Shown: one piece after another, positions 16,068-24,693 of the stretch | How the letters are laid out: every line of letters begins with the position of its first letter | Numbering within the stretch: position 1 is the stretch's first letter | NCBI GenBank assembly: GCA_038210185.1 | Contig: JBBQWX010000004.1 | Location: forward strand, 3,173-67,172 | Source of the DNA: Fodinibacter sp038210185 | Lineage (GTDB): Bacteria; Actinomycetota; Actinomycetes; Actinomycetales; Dermatophilaceae | Direction of reading: 5' to 3' | Length of the DNA: 64,000 nt | Position numbers and translations under genes: made by a program | Notes under the pieces: model-generated | The model's input: the letters and a program-made list of their open reading frames with translations, nothing else | Told to the model about the DNA's origin: nothing | Database searches by the model: none

Positions 16068-17405
16068 GTGCATGACCTCCTGACCACGAGCCGACGCCGC
16101 GTCGGGCGCCGGTGGGGTGTGTGGGTCTCGGTGCTCTCGCTCGGTGCCGTCCCGGTGCTCGGCGCGTGCATGTCGCCCCCGGATGCCGGGTCGGCGCCGT
16201 CCGCTCCCCCCGCCGCCACGGCATCCACCGGGTCGGCGAGCGCGGCTGGCACCGCCGGGACGGCGGCTGGCACCGCCGGGACCGGGCTGCTCCGGGCTCG
16301 TGCCGCCGCGGTCGTCGCCGGTGACGAGCAGGCCTATGCCGCAACCGTTGCCGATCGCACCATGGCGGCCGGGCAGCGCCAGCTGGACTCCTTCGCCGCG
16401 GCTCGGGCGCTGCGGGTCTCCCGCCTCGAGGTCGGGGCGCCGGTCGTGACCGTCGATCAGCGCGACCCCGAGCGCATACGAGCCGAGGTCGACGTGCGCT
16501 ACCGCGTCGACGACCTAGACCGCGCCGACCGGGTCGCTCGCCTCGAGTACGTCCTGGTGCGGTCCGGGGCGAGCTGGCGGGTCGTGTCGGAGCGAGCTCT
16601 CGTCCCCGGTGCCGGTGTCCCCTGGGTCGCGATGCCCACCCTGGCGGTGCGGCGCGGGGCGCACGGGGTCGTCGCCGGCACCGTGCCGGTCGCCCGGCTG
16701 GACGAGCACCTCGCCGTCGTCGACCGAGCGGTACCTGCGCTGCACGAGCAGTGGGCTGGCACGCCCGCCCGGGTGCTGGTGCTGGCACCGTCGACCGTGG
16801 CGCAGGCCGACGCCCTGCTCGGCCGACCGGGGGGATCGGGCACCGCACCGGTGGCCGCGACGACCGAGGGGCCGACCGGCGCCGGGGGCACCGCGACCGG
16901 CGACCGGGTGGTGCTCGACCCAGGTGCCTTCGACCGGCTCACGGCCAGCGGCCGCGACGTGGTGCTCACCCACGAGCTGGCCCACGTCGCGGTGCGCGCC
17001 AGCGTGCCCGGCCGTCCGGCCGCGTGGCTGGCCGAGGGTTACGCCGACCACGTCGGCTACGACCGTGCGGATGTGTCCGCGGCCCGGCTGGTCGCGCCCC
17101 TCGTCTCGGCGATCCGCGCCGGGCAGGGCCCGCGCCGGCTGCCCAGCCCTGCCGAGCTGCAGCCGGCGACCGGCGACATCGAGGTGCCATACCTCGCTGC
17201 GTGGCAGGCGGTCGACCTCATCGCCCGCACGCACGGTGAGGCGGCGCTGCGCCGACTGGTCGCGGCCGGATCCGCGACCGGGTCCGATGCCGACGCGGAG
17301 GCTGCCACCGACGCGGCGCTGGTGTCCGAGCTCGGCACCACCCGGGCCGAGCTGACTCAGCAGTGGCTCATCCGGCTGGGCCACCTGGCGAAGAACCCCG
17401 GCTGA
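16068..17405 (+). CDS. Putative secreted lipoprotein, gluzincin-type metallopeptidase
   Basis: 445 residues. The N-terminus is a basic signal region with hydrophobic core ending in LGAC (Cys34), a likely lipobox. A Ser/Ala/Gly/Thr linker with a perfect internal repeat (GTAGTA) follows, then an NTF2-like region (~80-190). The peptidase-like domain holds LTHELAHVAV (HExxH) and, 20 residues on, WLAEGYADHVG with the third zinc ligand Glu, the gluzincin pattern of peptidase MA-like proteins. Start GTG 16068. The substrate is unknown; a role at the cell surface is inferred. The 3' end is followed within 18 bp by palindromic element B. Confidence 0.85.
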   Translation: MHDLLTTSRRRVGRRWGVWVSVLSLGAVPVLGACMSPPDAGSAPSAPPAATASTGSASAAGTAGTAAGTAGTGLLRARAAAVVAGDEQAYAATVADRTMAAGQRQLDSFAAARALRVSRLEVGAPVVTVDQRDPERIRAEVDVRYRVDDLDRADRVARLEYVLVRSGASWRVVSERALVPGAGVPWVAMPTLAVRRGAHGVVAGTVPVARLDEHLAVVDRAVPALHEQWAGTPARVLVLAPSTVAQADALLGRPGGSGTAPVAATTEGPTGAGGTATGDRVVLDPGAFDRLTASGRDVVLTHELAHVAVRASVPGRPAAWLAEGYADHVGYDRADVSAARLVAPLVSAIRAGQGPRRLPSPAELQPATGDIEVPYLAAWQAVDLIARTHGEAALRRLVAAGSATGSDADAEAATDAALVSELGTTRAELTQQWLIRLGHLAKNPG

Positions 17406-17422
17406 CTGCGACCTTCTCGCGA

Positions 17423-17492
17423 AGTCAGGAGCAGTTCGCGCAGTCAGGGCCCTACAAGGCCCTGAGCCGGCGAAGTCCTCCTGACTTCGCGG
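17423..17492 (+). repeat. Interspersed ~70-bp palindromic element, copy B
   Basis: Second copy of the element found reversed at 5606-5675, with 62 of 70 positions identical after reverse-complementing copy A. The outer arms (AGTCAGGAG / CTCCTGACT) and the inner dyad (TCAGGGCC / GGCCCTGA) are conserved while the loop varies. The element overlaps the 3' end of the membrane protein gene on the minus strand: about the last 15 codons and the stop (17444-17446) lie inside it. Confidence 0.8.
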
Positions 17493-18889
17493 AGAGGGGC
17501 CGGGGCGGGGGCCGGGGCGGGGGCGCCGTCGCCCGTCGGAGCCTCCTCGAGCGCCGGTTCGCCCTGGGGAAGCGCGAGCGACGCGGCCACGAGGGCCCCC
17601 ACGAGCCAGTACTGGTTGTAGAACGCCTGCTTGTTGACCAGGTTGGCCACGGCAAGCACCAGGGCCAGCCAGCGCAGCAGCTCGTCGAACCCCGGTCGGC
17701 GCCGCCACACGGCATACGACGCGGCGCCGACGACACCGACCACCGCCGCCCCGGTCACCGCGAAGGGCAGGGTGACCTCGTGCTCGTTGAGGGCGTAGAG
17801 GTACCACGTGTTCGCGAACCTGATCGGGTGGAAGGCGAGCAGCGTGGTCACCGTGTCGCCGAAGAACGCCCCGGCATCGGCGACGACCCACGGCGCCATG
17901 AGCAGCCCGGCCAGCGCGCCGGTCGCGAGGGTGCGCCACACCCCGAACGGCCGCCACACGAGCAGCACCGGCGCGAGCAGCGCCAGGTGCTGCTTGCTCG
18001 CGCACGCCAGGGCCAGTGGCACGATCGCCCACCAGGCGTGGTCGCGTCGCACCAGCACGGCCCACCAGACGATCGCTGCGGCCAGCACCGGCTCGGTCCA
18101 CGCCTGGTCGAGCTGGGTCAGCGTGCCGGGGGCCAGCACGAGCACCGCCGTGACCGCGGCGGCCCGCTCGGCCCGCCCGTGCGCCAGCGCCCACAGCCCG
18201 GCGAACAGCACCAGCGACCAGAACAGCACGGCCCAGCGCACGTCCCCGGCGATCCACCTGCCGGGCGCGGTGAGCACCGACATCCACGGCAGGTAGGGGA
18301 AGAAGTCCTGCACCCCGGGGGAGTCGGTCCACCGCTGCGTGTAGACGTTGGCACCGCGCGCGAGGGCGTCGGCGCCCTGTTGCAGCACCACCCAGACGTC
18401 GATCTTCGGGGCCTTGTCACCGAGGATCGCGACGACGGCCAGCGTGACGTGGGTGGTCACCGCGAGGGCGTAGGCCGTGACGGCGGCGAAGCGCCCCGGC
18501 CGGGTCAGCAGCGCGGCGCACGCGAGACCTCCGGTGGTCAGCACGGCCAGGGCGGCGGTGAGCCACCCGCCCTTCAGGTAGGTGAACAGCGGGACGGTGT
18601 GGGTGATGGCGACCGACGCCACCAGCACCACCGGAGCCAGCCAGCGGGGCACGGACAGCTCCAGGCGGCGGACCAGCCACCACGCGAGCAGCGCCGCGCA
18701 CGCGGTGAGAGTGAGCACGATCGGCACCCGGAAGCGCACGACGCTCCACTGCAGCACGCCGAACCACGCGAGCCAGGCGGCGCCGAGCACGAGGGCGGCC
18801 ACCGGGCCGGACGTGCGGCGTCCGGGACCGGTACGGGGCGCGGCGGGTGCGGCGGGTGCGGCGACGGACGCCGCGCTCGCGTCAGCCAC
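17444..18889 (-). CDS. Polytopic membrane protein, GT-C/DUF2029-like glycosyltransferase
   Basis: 481 residues with about eleven to twelve hydrophobic segments. Features of GT-C glycosyltransferases are visible: a long extracytoplasmic loop after the first segments with KIDVWVVLQQGADALARGANVYTQRW, and a YLPW motif (QDFFPYLPWMSVLTAP) typical of GT87/DUF2029 polyprenyl-phosphate-mannose users. The sugar and acceptor are unknown. Start GTG 18889 overlaps the upstream acyl-CoA ligase stop by 8 bp, implying translational coupling; GTG 18922 is an alternative. The last ~15 residues (REVRRTSPAQGLVGP) are encoded by palindromic element B, so the original C-terminus was probably replaced. Confidence 0.8.
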   Translation of the reverse strand: MADASAASVAAPAAPAAPRTGPGRRTSGPVAALVLGAAWLAWFGVLQWSVVRFRVPIVLTLTACAALLAWWLVRRLELSVPRWLAPVVLVASVAITHTVPLFTYLKGGWLTAALAVLTTGGLACAALLTRPGRFAAVTAYALAVTTHVTLAVVAILGDKAPKIDVWVVLQQGADALARGANVYTQRWTDSPGVQDFFPYLPWMSVLTAPGRWIAGDVRWAVLFWSLVLFAGLWALAHGRAERAAAVTAVLVLAPGTLTQLDQAWTEPVLAAAIVWWAVLVRRDHAWWAIVPLALACASKQHLALLAPVLLVWRPFGVWRTLATGALAGLLMAPWVVADAGAFFGDTVTTLLAFHPIRFANTWYLYALNEHEVTLPFAVTGAAVVGVVGAASYAVWRRRPGFDELLRWLALVLAVANLVNKQAFYNQYWLVGALVAASLALPQGEPALEEAPTGDGAPAPAPAPAPLREVRRTSPAQGLVGP

Positions 18890-20672
18890 CGTAGAGGGCG
18901 TCGACCTCGTCCTCGAAGTCACGCATGACGACGTTGCGCCTGAGCTTCAGGGACGGGGTGAGGTGGCCGGACTCCTCGGTGAAGTCCGAGTCGAGGATCG
19001 CGAACTTGCGGATCGACTCCGCCTTGGAGACAGCCGTGTTGGCGTCATCGACGGACTTCTGGACCTCTGCCACGACCCGCTCGTCGGTGCGGGCCGCGGC
19101 GAACGACACGCCGTCGAGCCCGTGGTTCGCGGCCCAGGTGGGGTACATCTCCACGTCGAGGGTGACCAGGGCGGCGATGAAGGGCTTGCCGTCGCCCACG
19201 ACGATGCACTGGCTGACGAGCGGGTGCGCCCGCAGCCGGTCCTCGAGCACGGCGGGGGCGACGTTCTTGCCGCCGGCCGTCACGAGGATCTCCTTCTTGC
19301 GCCCGGTGATCCGCAGGAAGCCCTGGGCATCGAGCACGCCGATGTCGCCGGTGAAGAACCACCCGCCGCGGATCGCCTCGCTGGTCGCGGCGGTGTTGCC
19401 GCGGTAACCGCGGAACACGTTCACCCCGCGCAGGCAGATCTCGCCGTCGTCGCCGATGCGCACGTCGACGCCGGGCAGCGGCAGGCCAACCGTGCCGATC
19501 TTGATCTGGCCGGGGCGGTTGACGGTGGCCGGGGCGGTGGTCTCGGTCAGGCCGTAGCCCTCCAGGATCGTCAGCCCGATGCCGCGGTAGAAGTGGCCCA
19601 GGCGGGTGCCGAGCGGGGCACCCCCGGAGACGGCGTACTGCACCTTGCCGCCCATCGCCTCGCGCAGCCTGCCGTAGACGAGCTTGTCGAAGATCGCGTG
19701 CCGCACCCGCAGGCCCAACGGGACGCTGTCGGCATCCTGGGCCTCGGACCACGCCACGGCCGCCGCGGCCGCACCGGCGAAGATCCGTGCCTTGCCGCCG
19801 GCCTCGGCCTTGGCCTCGGCGGAGTTGAAGATCTTCTCGAACACCCGCGGTACCGCGAGGATGAAGGTCGGCTGGAACGCCGAGAAGTCGTCGAGCAGCG
19901 ACTTCAGGTCGGATGAGTGCCCCATCCGCACGCCCGCAGTCACGGCGAGCACCTCGATGAAGCGCGCGAAGACGTGCGCGAGCGGGAGGAACAGCAGCGT
20001 CGAGGAGCCACCGGCCTTGACGACCTCGGCGAGCTGGTCGGCGGCGTTCTCGGCCAGGGTGAGGAAGTTGCCGTGGGTCAGCTCGACGCCCTTGGGGCGG
20101 CCGGTCGTGCCCGAGGTGTAGATGATCGTGGCGAGGCTCGAGCGGTCGAGCGCCTCGCGGCGGCCCTCGAGCTCGGCGTCGTCGACGTCGTCGCCGTCTC
20201 GGCCCAGACCGTCGACGTCGCCCTGGTCGATGACCCACACGTGCCGCAGGCCCGCGAGCCGCGCGCGGCCCTTCTCGACCGATGCGAAGTGGGCGTCGGT
20301 CTCGACGATGACGCCGACCGCGCCGGAGTCGGCGAGGATCCACTCGACCTGGTCGGCCGAGGACGTCTCGTAGATCGGCACTGGCACGGCCCCGGCCGAC
20401 CACAGCGCGAAGTCGGCGACGGTCCACTCGTAGCGAGTGCGGCTCATGATCGCGACCGCGTCACCGATGCCGATGCCGGCTGAGATGAGGCCCTTGGCCA
20501 GGGCGGCGACGTCGGCGGCGAAGGTGGCTGCGGTGACGTCGGTCCAGCCGGCACCCGAACGCACCGAGAAGGTGACCCGGCCGGGCTCTGCGCTCGCCCA
20601 CCGCAGTGGGACGTCGCCGAGACTGCCGGAGATCGTCTCGGGCAGGACGAGCGGGGCGGACTTCTCGTGCAC
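18882..20672 (-). CDS. Long-chain fatty-acid-CoA ligase (FadD15-like)
   Basis: 596 residues, ANL adenylate-forming superfamily. The AMP-binding P-loop YTSGTTGRPKGV is near residue 189; the A5 motif GYGLTETTAPATVN, A7 motif GWFFTGDIG and A8 region GRKKEILVTAGGKNVAP are present, with the C-terminal catalytic lysine context AESIRKFAIL. Activates long-chain fatty acids via acyl-AMP to acyl-CoA. Start GTG 20672 has AGAAGGAG with 6-nt spacing. Divergent from an SRPBCC gene and overlapping a GT-C-like membrane protein gene downstream, so perhaps linked to envelope lipid metabolism (inference). Confidence 0.94.
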   Translation of the reverse strand: MHEKSAPLVLPETISGSLGDVPLRWASAEPGRVTFSVRSGAGWTDVTAATFAADVAALAKGLISAGIGIGDAVAIMSRTRYEWTVADFALWSAGAVPVPIYETSSADQVEWILADSGAVGVIVETDAHFASVEKGRARLAGLRHVWVIDQGDVDGLGRDGDDVDDAELEGRREALDRSSLATIIYTSGTTGRPKGVELTHGNFLTLAENAADQLAEVVKAGGSSTLLFLPLAHVFARFIEVLAVTAGVRMGHSSDLKSLLDDFSAFQPTFILAVPRVFEKIFNSAEAKAEAGGKARIFAGAAAAAVAWSEAQDADSVPLGLRVRHAIFDKLVYGRLREAMGGKVQYAVSGGAPLGTRLGHFYRGIGLTILEGYGLTETTAPATVNRPGQIKIGTVGLPLPGVDVRIGDDGEICLRGVNVFRGYRGNTAATSEAIRGGWFFTGDIGVLDAQGFLRITGRKKEILVTAGGKNVAPAVLEDRLRAHPLVSQCIVVGDGKPFIAALVTLDVEMYPTWAANHGLDGVSFAAARTDERVVAEVQKSVDDANTAVSKAESIRKFAILDSDFTEESGHLTPSLKLRRNVVMRDFEDEVDALYGG

Positions 20673-20748
20673 GATCGACTCCTTCTGGGGGCGCACCACG
20701 GGGGACGCCCCAACTCTAGGACCCTGCAGGACGGGTACCCTCCGATCC

Positions 20749-21192
20749 ATGGCCGACCGCACGCAGTCCTCCGTCGAGATCGCCGCCGAGCCCGGCGCGG
20801 TCCTCGACGTCATCGCCGACTTCGAGCGGTATCCGGAGTGGGCGCACGAGGTCACGTCGGCCACGGTGCTCAGTGAGGACGGCGACGGCTGGGCCGACCA
20901 GGTCGAGTTCCACCTGCACGCCGGGGCGATCAAGGACCACTACGTGCTCGAGTACGACTGGAGCGTCGCGCAGGACGGCACCGGCAGCGTCTCCTGGCAT
21001 CTCGTGCGCGCCACGCTGCTCAAGGGGCTCGACGGCACCTACTCCCTGACCCGCACGCCCGCGGGCACCCAGGTCACCTACGACCTCGAGGTCGAGCTGA
21101 CGATGCCGATGATCGGCCTGCTCAAGCGCAAGGCCGAGAAGCACATCATCAACCTCGCCCTGACCGAGCTCAAGAAGCGCGCGGAGGGCTGA
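20749..21192 (+). CDS. SRPBCC-family (polyketide cyclase/START-like) protein
   Basis: 147 residues with a full helix-grip fold pattern: N-terminal strand SSVEIAAEPGAVLDVIADFERYPEWAHEV, a central beta-rich part, and the long C-terminal helix (LLKRKAEKHIINLALTELKKRAEG). These proteins bind hydrophobic ligands in a deep cavity. It diverges from the fatty-acyl-CoA ligase, a pairing I recall from other actinobacteria, so a lipid-related ligand is plausible. Start ATG 20749, 76 bp from the ligase start. Confidence 0.88.
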   Translation: MADRTQSSVEIAAEPGAVLDVIADFERYPEWAHEVTSATVLSEDGDGWADQVEFHLHAGAIKDHYVLEYDWSVAQDGTGSVSWHLVRATLLKGLDGTYSLTRTPAGTQVTYDLEVELTMPMIGLLKRKAEKHIINLALTELKKRAEG

Positions 21193-21200
21193 CCGCCACC

Positions 21201-22402
21201 ATGACCCGCGTCGTCCTCGTCACCGGCAAGGGAGGCGTCGGCAAGACGACCACCGCCGCCGCGACCGCCGTCCGGGCGGCCCGTTCCGGCCTGCGCACCC
21301 TGGTCATGTCGACCGACGCCGCGCACAGCCTCGGCGACGCCCTCGACGTCGAGCTGCGCACGGCGCAGACCTGGCGGGAGACGACCGAGGTCGAGTCCCA
21401 CCTGCACGCCCTGGCCGTCGGGGCTCACACGGCCGTCGAGGCCGACTGGCAGGTGGTGCGCGACTACCTGCTGGGGGTGCTCGACGCGATGGGCGTCGAT
21501 GCCGTCGTCGCCGACGAGCTGACCTCGCTGCCCGGCGCGGAGGAGGTCACCGCGCTCGCCGCGCTGGCCCACCAGGCCGCGAGCGGCGACTGGGACCTCG
21601 TCGTCGTCGACTGCGCACCCACCGCAGAGACCCTGCGCCAGCCGAGCACCTCGACCGGCTGCTGCCCGCCCAACGGCGCCTGCTCACCGTGCTGCGCCCG
21701 GCCGCGTCGGCGGCCACCGGCGTTCCGGTCCCCGGCCCCGAGGTGCTGCTCGTGCTGCGGGCGTGGCGCGAGCTGATGGTCGAGGTGCGCACCCTGCTCA
21801 CCTCCGCCCGGGCGAGCGTGCGGGTGGTGCTCACTCCCGAGCGCGTCGTCATCGCCGAGAGCAGGCGGGTGCTCACCTCGCTGTCACTGCACGGGTATGC
21901 CGTCGACGCCGTCGTGGTGAACCGCCTGCTGCCGGCCGCCGTTCCGGGCGACACCGACCCCTGGCGCACCGCGTGGACCACCGCCCAGGCCACCGGCCTG
22001 GAGCAGGTGCGTGAGTCCTTCCACGGCATCCCACTGCTGTGTGCGCCCTACCTCGCCGGCGAGCCGATCGGCGTCGACGCCCTCGACGCCCTGGCCGGCG
22101 TCACCGGCGCCGACGGCCGGCCCGCTCCCGGCCTCCTGGACGACGTCGAGGTGCCGCGCATGCGCGTCGAGGCCGACGGCGCCGACTTCGTGCTCACCCT
22201 GCCGCTGCCGCTCGTGTCGGCCGGGATGGTCGGCATGGCCCGCCGCGAGGACGACCTGCTCCTCGAGGTCGGGGGGCAGCGTCGTGTCGTCACCCTGCCG
22301 TCGGTGCTGCGCCGGTGCATCGTGCGCGGTGCCGCGGTGGGCAGCGGAGAGCTGCGGGTGCGCTTCGAGCGTGACGAGGAGCTGTGGGCCAGTGGGCGCT
22401 GA
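21201..22402 (+). pseudogene. ArsA/GET3-type ATPase, frameshifted near 21636-21644
   Basis: The first frame (from ATG 21201) gives an intact deviant Walker A, GKGGVGKTT, the A'-like STDAAHSLGDALD, and VVVDCAPTAETLR, the expected N-terminal half. It then turns into Cys/Pro-rich nonsense and stops at 21776. The remainder (EHLDRLLPAQRRLLTVLRP ... to ELWASGR) continues in another frame to 22402. Homologs have about four more codons (LLALP-like) after ETLR, so the break looks like a small deletion (about 13 bp, not a multiple of three). The protein would otherwise be ~400 residues. Either a real lesion or a sequence error. Neighbouring SRPBCC and zinc-ribbon-like genes are intact. Confidence 0.8.
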
Positions 22403-22427
22403 TCGGTGGGACGAGCAGGTGGGGTCG

Positions 22428-22922
22428 GTGGCCGACGAGGCGACCAGGCTCCTGCAGAGCCTGCGGCGCACCACCGAGGAGGCCGGCCGGTCCGCGGCCG
22501 AGGAGGCGGCCGACCCGCCCGGTCCGACCCCCCGTGCGCCGCGTGCCGGGATGCCGTCCGCGGCCGTTCCCGGTGCCGTTCCCGATGCCGGTCTCGGTGG
22601 CGGCGGCACTGACACGTCGCCCCACGACCCGGCGTGCACCTGGTGCCCGCTCTGCCGGGGCGCGGCGGTCGTCCGGTCGCTGAGCCCGGAGACCCTGACC
22701 CGACTGGCCGACCTCGCCGCACTCGCGGCAACGGTGCTCACCGACCTCGCGAGCACGCGCCGGCCGGCCGACCCCGCGGCCTCCGGCACCGACCCGGCGC
22801 GAAGTTCCGCCCCGGGCGCGACCGGGCGAGCGGCCGCGCGACCGCGGCGCGCGCACCCTGCCCCGAGCGCACCCATCCAGGTGCGTGACGCCGACGACCC
22901 GCAGGAGGCACCCCGTGGCTGA
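22428..22922 (+). CDS. Hypothetical actinobacterial protein with CxxC pair
   Basis: 164 residues. N-terminal short helix (ADEATRLLQSLRRTTEEA), a long Pro/Ala/Gly-rich linker, then CTWCPLCRGAAVVRSLSPETLTRLADLAALAATVLTDL, a Cys-x2-Cys-x2-Cys knuckle followed by two helices, and a disordered Arg/Pro/Ala tail. This matches a family I recall between ArsA-like ATPases and ROK kinases in other actinobacteria; the function is unknown. GTG 22428 was chosen, GTG 22419 is possible. It overlaps the ROK gene by 8 bp, so the two are co-translated. Confidence 0.7.
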   Translation: MADEATRLLQSLRRTTEEAGRSAAEEAADPPGPTPRAPRAGMPSAAVPGAVPDAGLGGGGTDTSPHDPACTWCPLCRGAAVVRSLSPETLTRLADLAALAATVLTDLASTRRPADPAASGTDPARSSAPGATGRAAARPRRAHPAPSAPIQVRDADDPQEAPRG

Positions 22923-23892
22923 CAGTCCCCTCGCCATCGGCATCGACATCGGTGGCACCAAGGTCGCGGGCGGCATCGTCGACGCCGACGGCCAGGTGCT
23001 CGCGCGGGCACGCCGCGACACCCCGCACCGGTCGACCACCCCGCGCGTCGTCGAGGACACCATCGTCTCCGTGGTGGAGGAGCTGCTCGCCGGCACCACC
23101 GACGACATCGCCGCGGTCGGCATCGGGGCCGCCGGGTTCGTCGCCACCGACCGGGCCACGGTGGTCTTCGCACCGCATCTCTCGTGGCGCAACGAGCCCC
23201 TGCGTGAGGCGCTCGGCCAGCGGCTGCCGCTGCCGATCTTCGTCGACAACGACGCCAACGCCGCCGTGTGGGCCGAGTACCGCTTCGGCGCCGGCCGCGG
23301 CGAGAGCCATCTCGTCATGGTCAACCTCGGCACCGGCATCGGCGGCGGCATCGTGCTCGACGGTCGCGTCATCCGTGGCCGCTACGGCATCGCGGGCGAG
23401 TTCGGGCACATGCAGGTCGTGCCCGACGGCATCCGCTGCGAGTGCGGGAACAAGGGTTGCTGGGAGCAGTACGCCTCGGGCAACGCCCTGGTCCGCGAGG
23501 CGCGCGCGCTGATCTCGGCGGGCAGCCCCGTCGTGTCCGACCTGTTCGACCGGGTGGGCGGGCGACCCGAGGACCTCACCGGCCCGCTGGTCACCGAAGC
23601 CGCCCGCGACGGCGACCCGCTCGGGCGCGAGCTGCTCAGCGAGATCGGCCGTTGGCTCGGCATCGGGATGGCCGACCTGGCGGCGGCGCTCGACCCCGGC
23701 ACGTTCGTCGTCGGCGGTGGCGTCAGCGCCGCCGGTGACCTGCTTCTCGGTCCCGCCCGCGAGGCGTTCCGCCGCCAGCTGACCGGTCGTGGGTACCGGC
23801 CCGAGGCCGCGATCGTAGCCGCCCAGCTCGGCAACGAGGCTGGCCTGGTCGGCGCCGCCGACCTCGCCCGCACCGACGTCGTCAGCGGCTGA
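22915..23892 (+). CDS. ROK-family sugar kinase, probable glucokinase
   Basis: 325 residues. The phosphate-binding motif IGIDIGGTKVAGGIVD opens the protein; VDNDANAAVWAEYRFGAG contains the catalytic aspartate, GTGIGGGIV is the second phosphate motif, and the zinc-binding ROK signature HMQVVPDGIRCECGNKGCWEQYASG is intact. Probably phosphorylates glucose with ATP or polyphosphate at the entry of glycolysis. GTG 22915 is preceded by CAGGAGG with suitable spacing; an in-frame GTG-type start further upstream (22885) is less likely. Followed after 8 bp by an EEP-family gene. Confidence 0.93.
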   Translation: MADSPLAIGIDIGGTKVAGGIVDADGQVLARARRDTPHRSTTPRVVEDTIVSVVEELLAGTTDDIAAVGIGAAGFVATDRATVVFAPHLSWRNEPLREALGQRLPLPIFVDNDANAAVWAEYRFGAGRGESHLVMVNLGTGIGGGIVLDGRVIRGRYGIAGEFGHMQVVPDGIRCECGNKGCWEQYASGNALVREARALISAGSPVVSDLFDRVGGRPEDLTGPLVTEAARDGDPLGRELLSEIGRWLGIGMADLAAALDPGTFVVGGGVSAAGDLLLGPAREAFRRQLTGRGYRPEAAIVAAQLGNEAGLVGAADLARTDVVSG

Positions 23893-23900
23893 GCCCGACG

Positions 23901-24581
23901 GTGCCGGCCGTGCGGGTCGCGAGCTACAACACCCGCGACTTCCTCGACGACCACCACCTCGCAGCCCGGGTGGTGCGCGCCGTCGACCCCGACGTGCTGT
24001 GCCTGCAGGAGGTGCCGCGGCGGCTGCTCGGCGGCCGGCGGGTCGCGCGGTTCGCCGCCGCCTGCGGGCTGCACTGGCCGGGGCGGCACCGGGGCAGCGG
24101 AGGCACCACGGTGCTCACGTCCGACCGGGTGCACGTCGTGGGGGCCGAGCACCGGCGCCTGCCGGTGCACTGGCCGGACCGCACCCGGGGGTTCGCCGTG
24201 GTTCGCGTCGGCCTCCCGGGCGGCGGTGATCTGACTGCGGTGTCGGTGCACCTCAGCCTCAAGGCGCAGGAGAGGGTGACCCACACCGAACGGATCCTCG
24301 AGGTGATCGCCGACCGAGGGCCGCTGGTCCTGGCCGGCGACCTCAACGAGGACTCCACCGGCGGCGCCTGGCGGCTGCTCGACGTGCCCGACCGGCTGCG
24401 CCTGGTGTCGCCGGACCGGCCGACCTACCCGGCGCGCGCGCCCCGGCGCCGCCTCGACGTCGTCTTCGCCTCGCCGCAGCTGAGGGTGCTGCCGCACCGG
24501 GAGGTGAGCCTGCCGGATGCCGTGTACGCGGCGGCCAGCGACCACCGCCCCACCTGGGTCGACCTCGATGTCGACGGTTGA
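23901..24581 (+). CDS. Endonuclease/exonuclease/phosphatase (EEP) family protein
   Basis: 226 residues with an EEP fold: RVASYNTRDF (Asn), DVLCLQEV (catalytic Glu), VSVHLSLKAQ, LVLAGDLNEDSTGG (DxN) and the terminal SDHRPTWVDLDV with the catalytic DH pair. No signal peptide or membrane segment, so cytoplasmic; substrates of such proteins range from nucleic acids to phospholipids and cannot be told here. Start GTG 23901, 8 bp after the ROK kinase, so likely in its operon. Confidence 0.9.
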   Translation: MPAVRVASYNTRDFLDDHHLAARVVRAVDPDVLCLQEVPRRLLGGRRVARFAAACGLHWPGRHRGSGGTTVLTSDRVHVVGAEHRRLPVHWPDRTRGFAVVRVGLPGGGDLTAVSVHLSLKAQERVTHTERILEVIADRGPLVLAGDLNEDSTGGAWRLLDVPDRLRLVSPDRPTYPARAPRRRLDVVFASPQLRVLPHREVSLPDAVYAAASDHRPTWVDLDVDG

Positions 24582-24643
24582 ACGACGGGCGCCGCCAGGG
24601 AGAACCGCGCCACATGTCGCAGTGGCGGCCGGGCGGGCGGTCC

Positions 24644-24672
24644 TACAGTGGAGCGGAGAAGAATCGCGATTC
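24644..24672 (+). promoter_or_regulatory. Hydrogenase operon promoter with a 12-bp perfect palindrome
   Basis: TACAGT at 24644-24649 fits an actinobacterial -10 element. GAATCGCGATTC at 24661-24672 is a perfect palindrome that would overlap the transcription start and ends 21 bp before the ATG. It is the only gap in front of the nine-gene cluster, so it is the best candidate operator for hydrogenase expression. No regulator with a DNA-binding domain is encoded in the cluster. Confidence 0.5.
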
Positions 24673-24693
24673 CTGAGCGCCCTGGGAGGGGCC

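Noticed and set aside
18890..18922. GTG 18922 as start of the GT-C-like membrane protein
   Set aside because: It would overlap the acyl-CoA ligase by 41 bp and add only a Ser/Thr/Arg leader; GTG 18889 gives a short coupled overlap.
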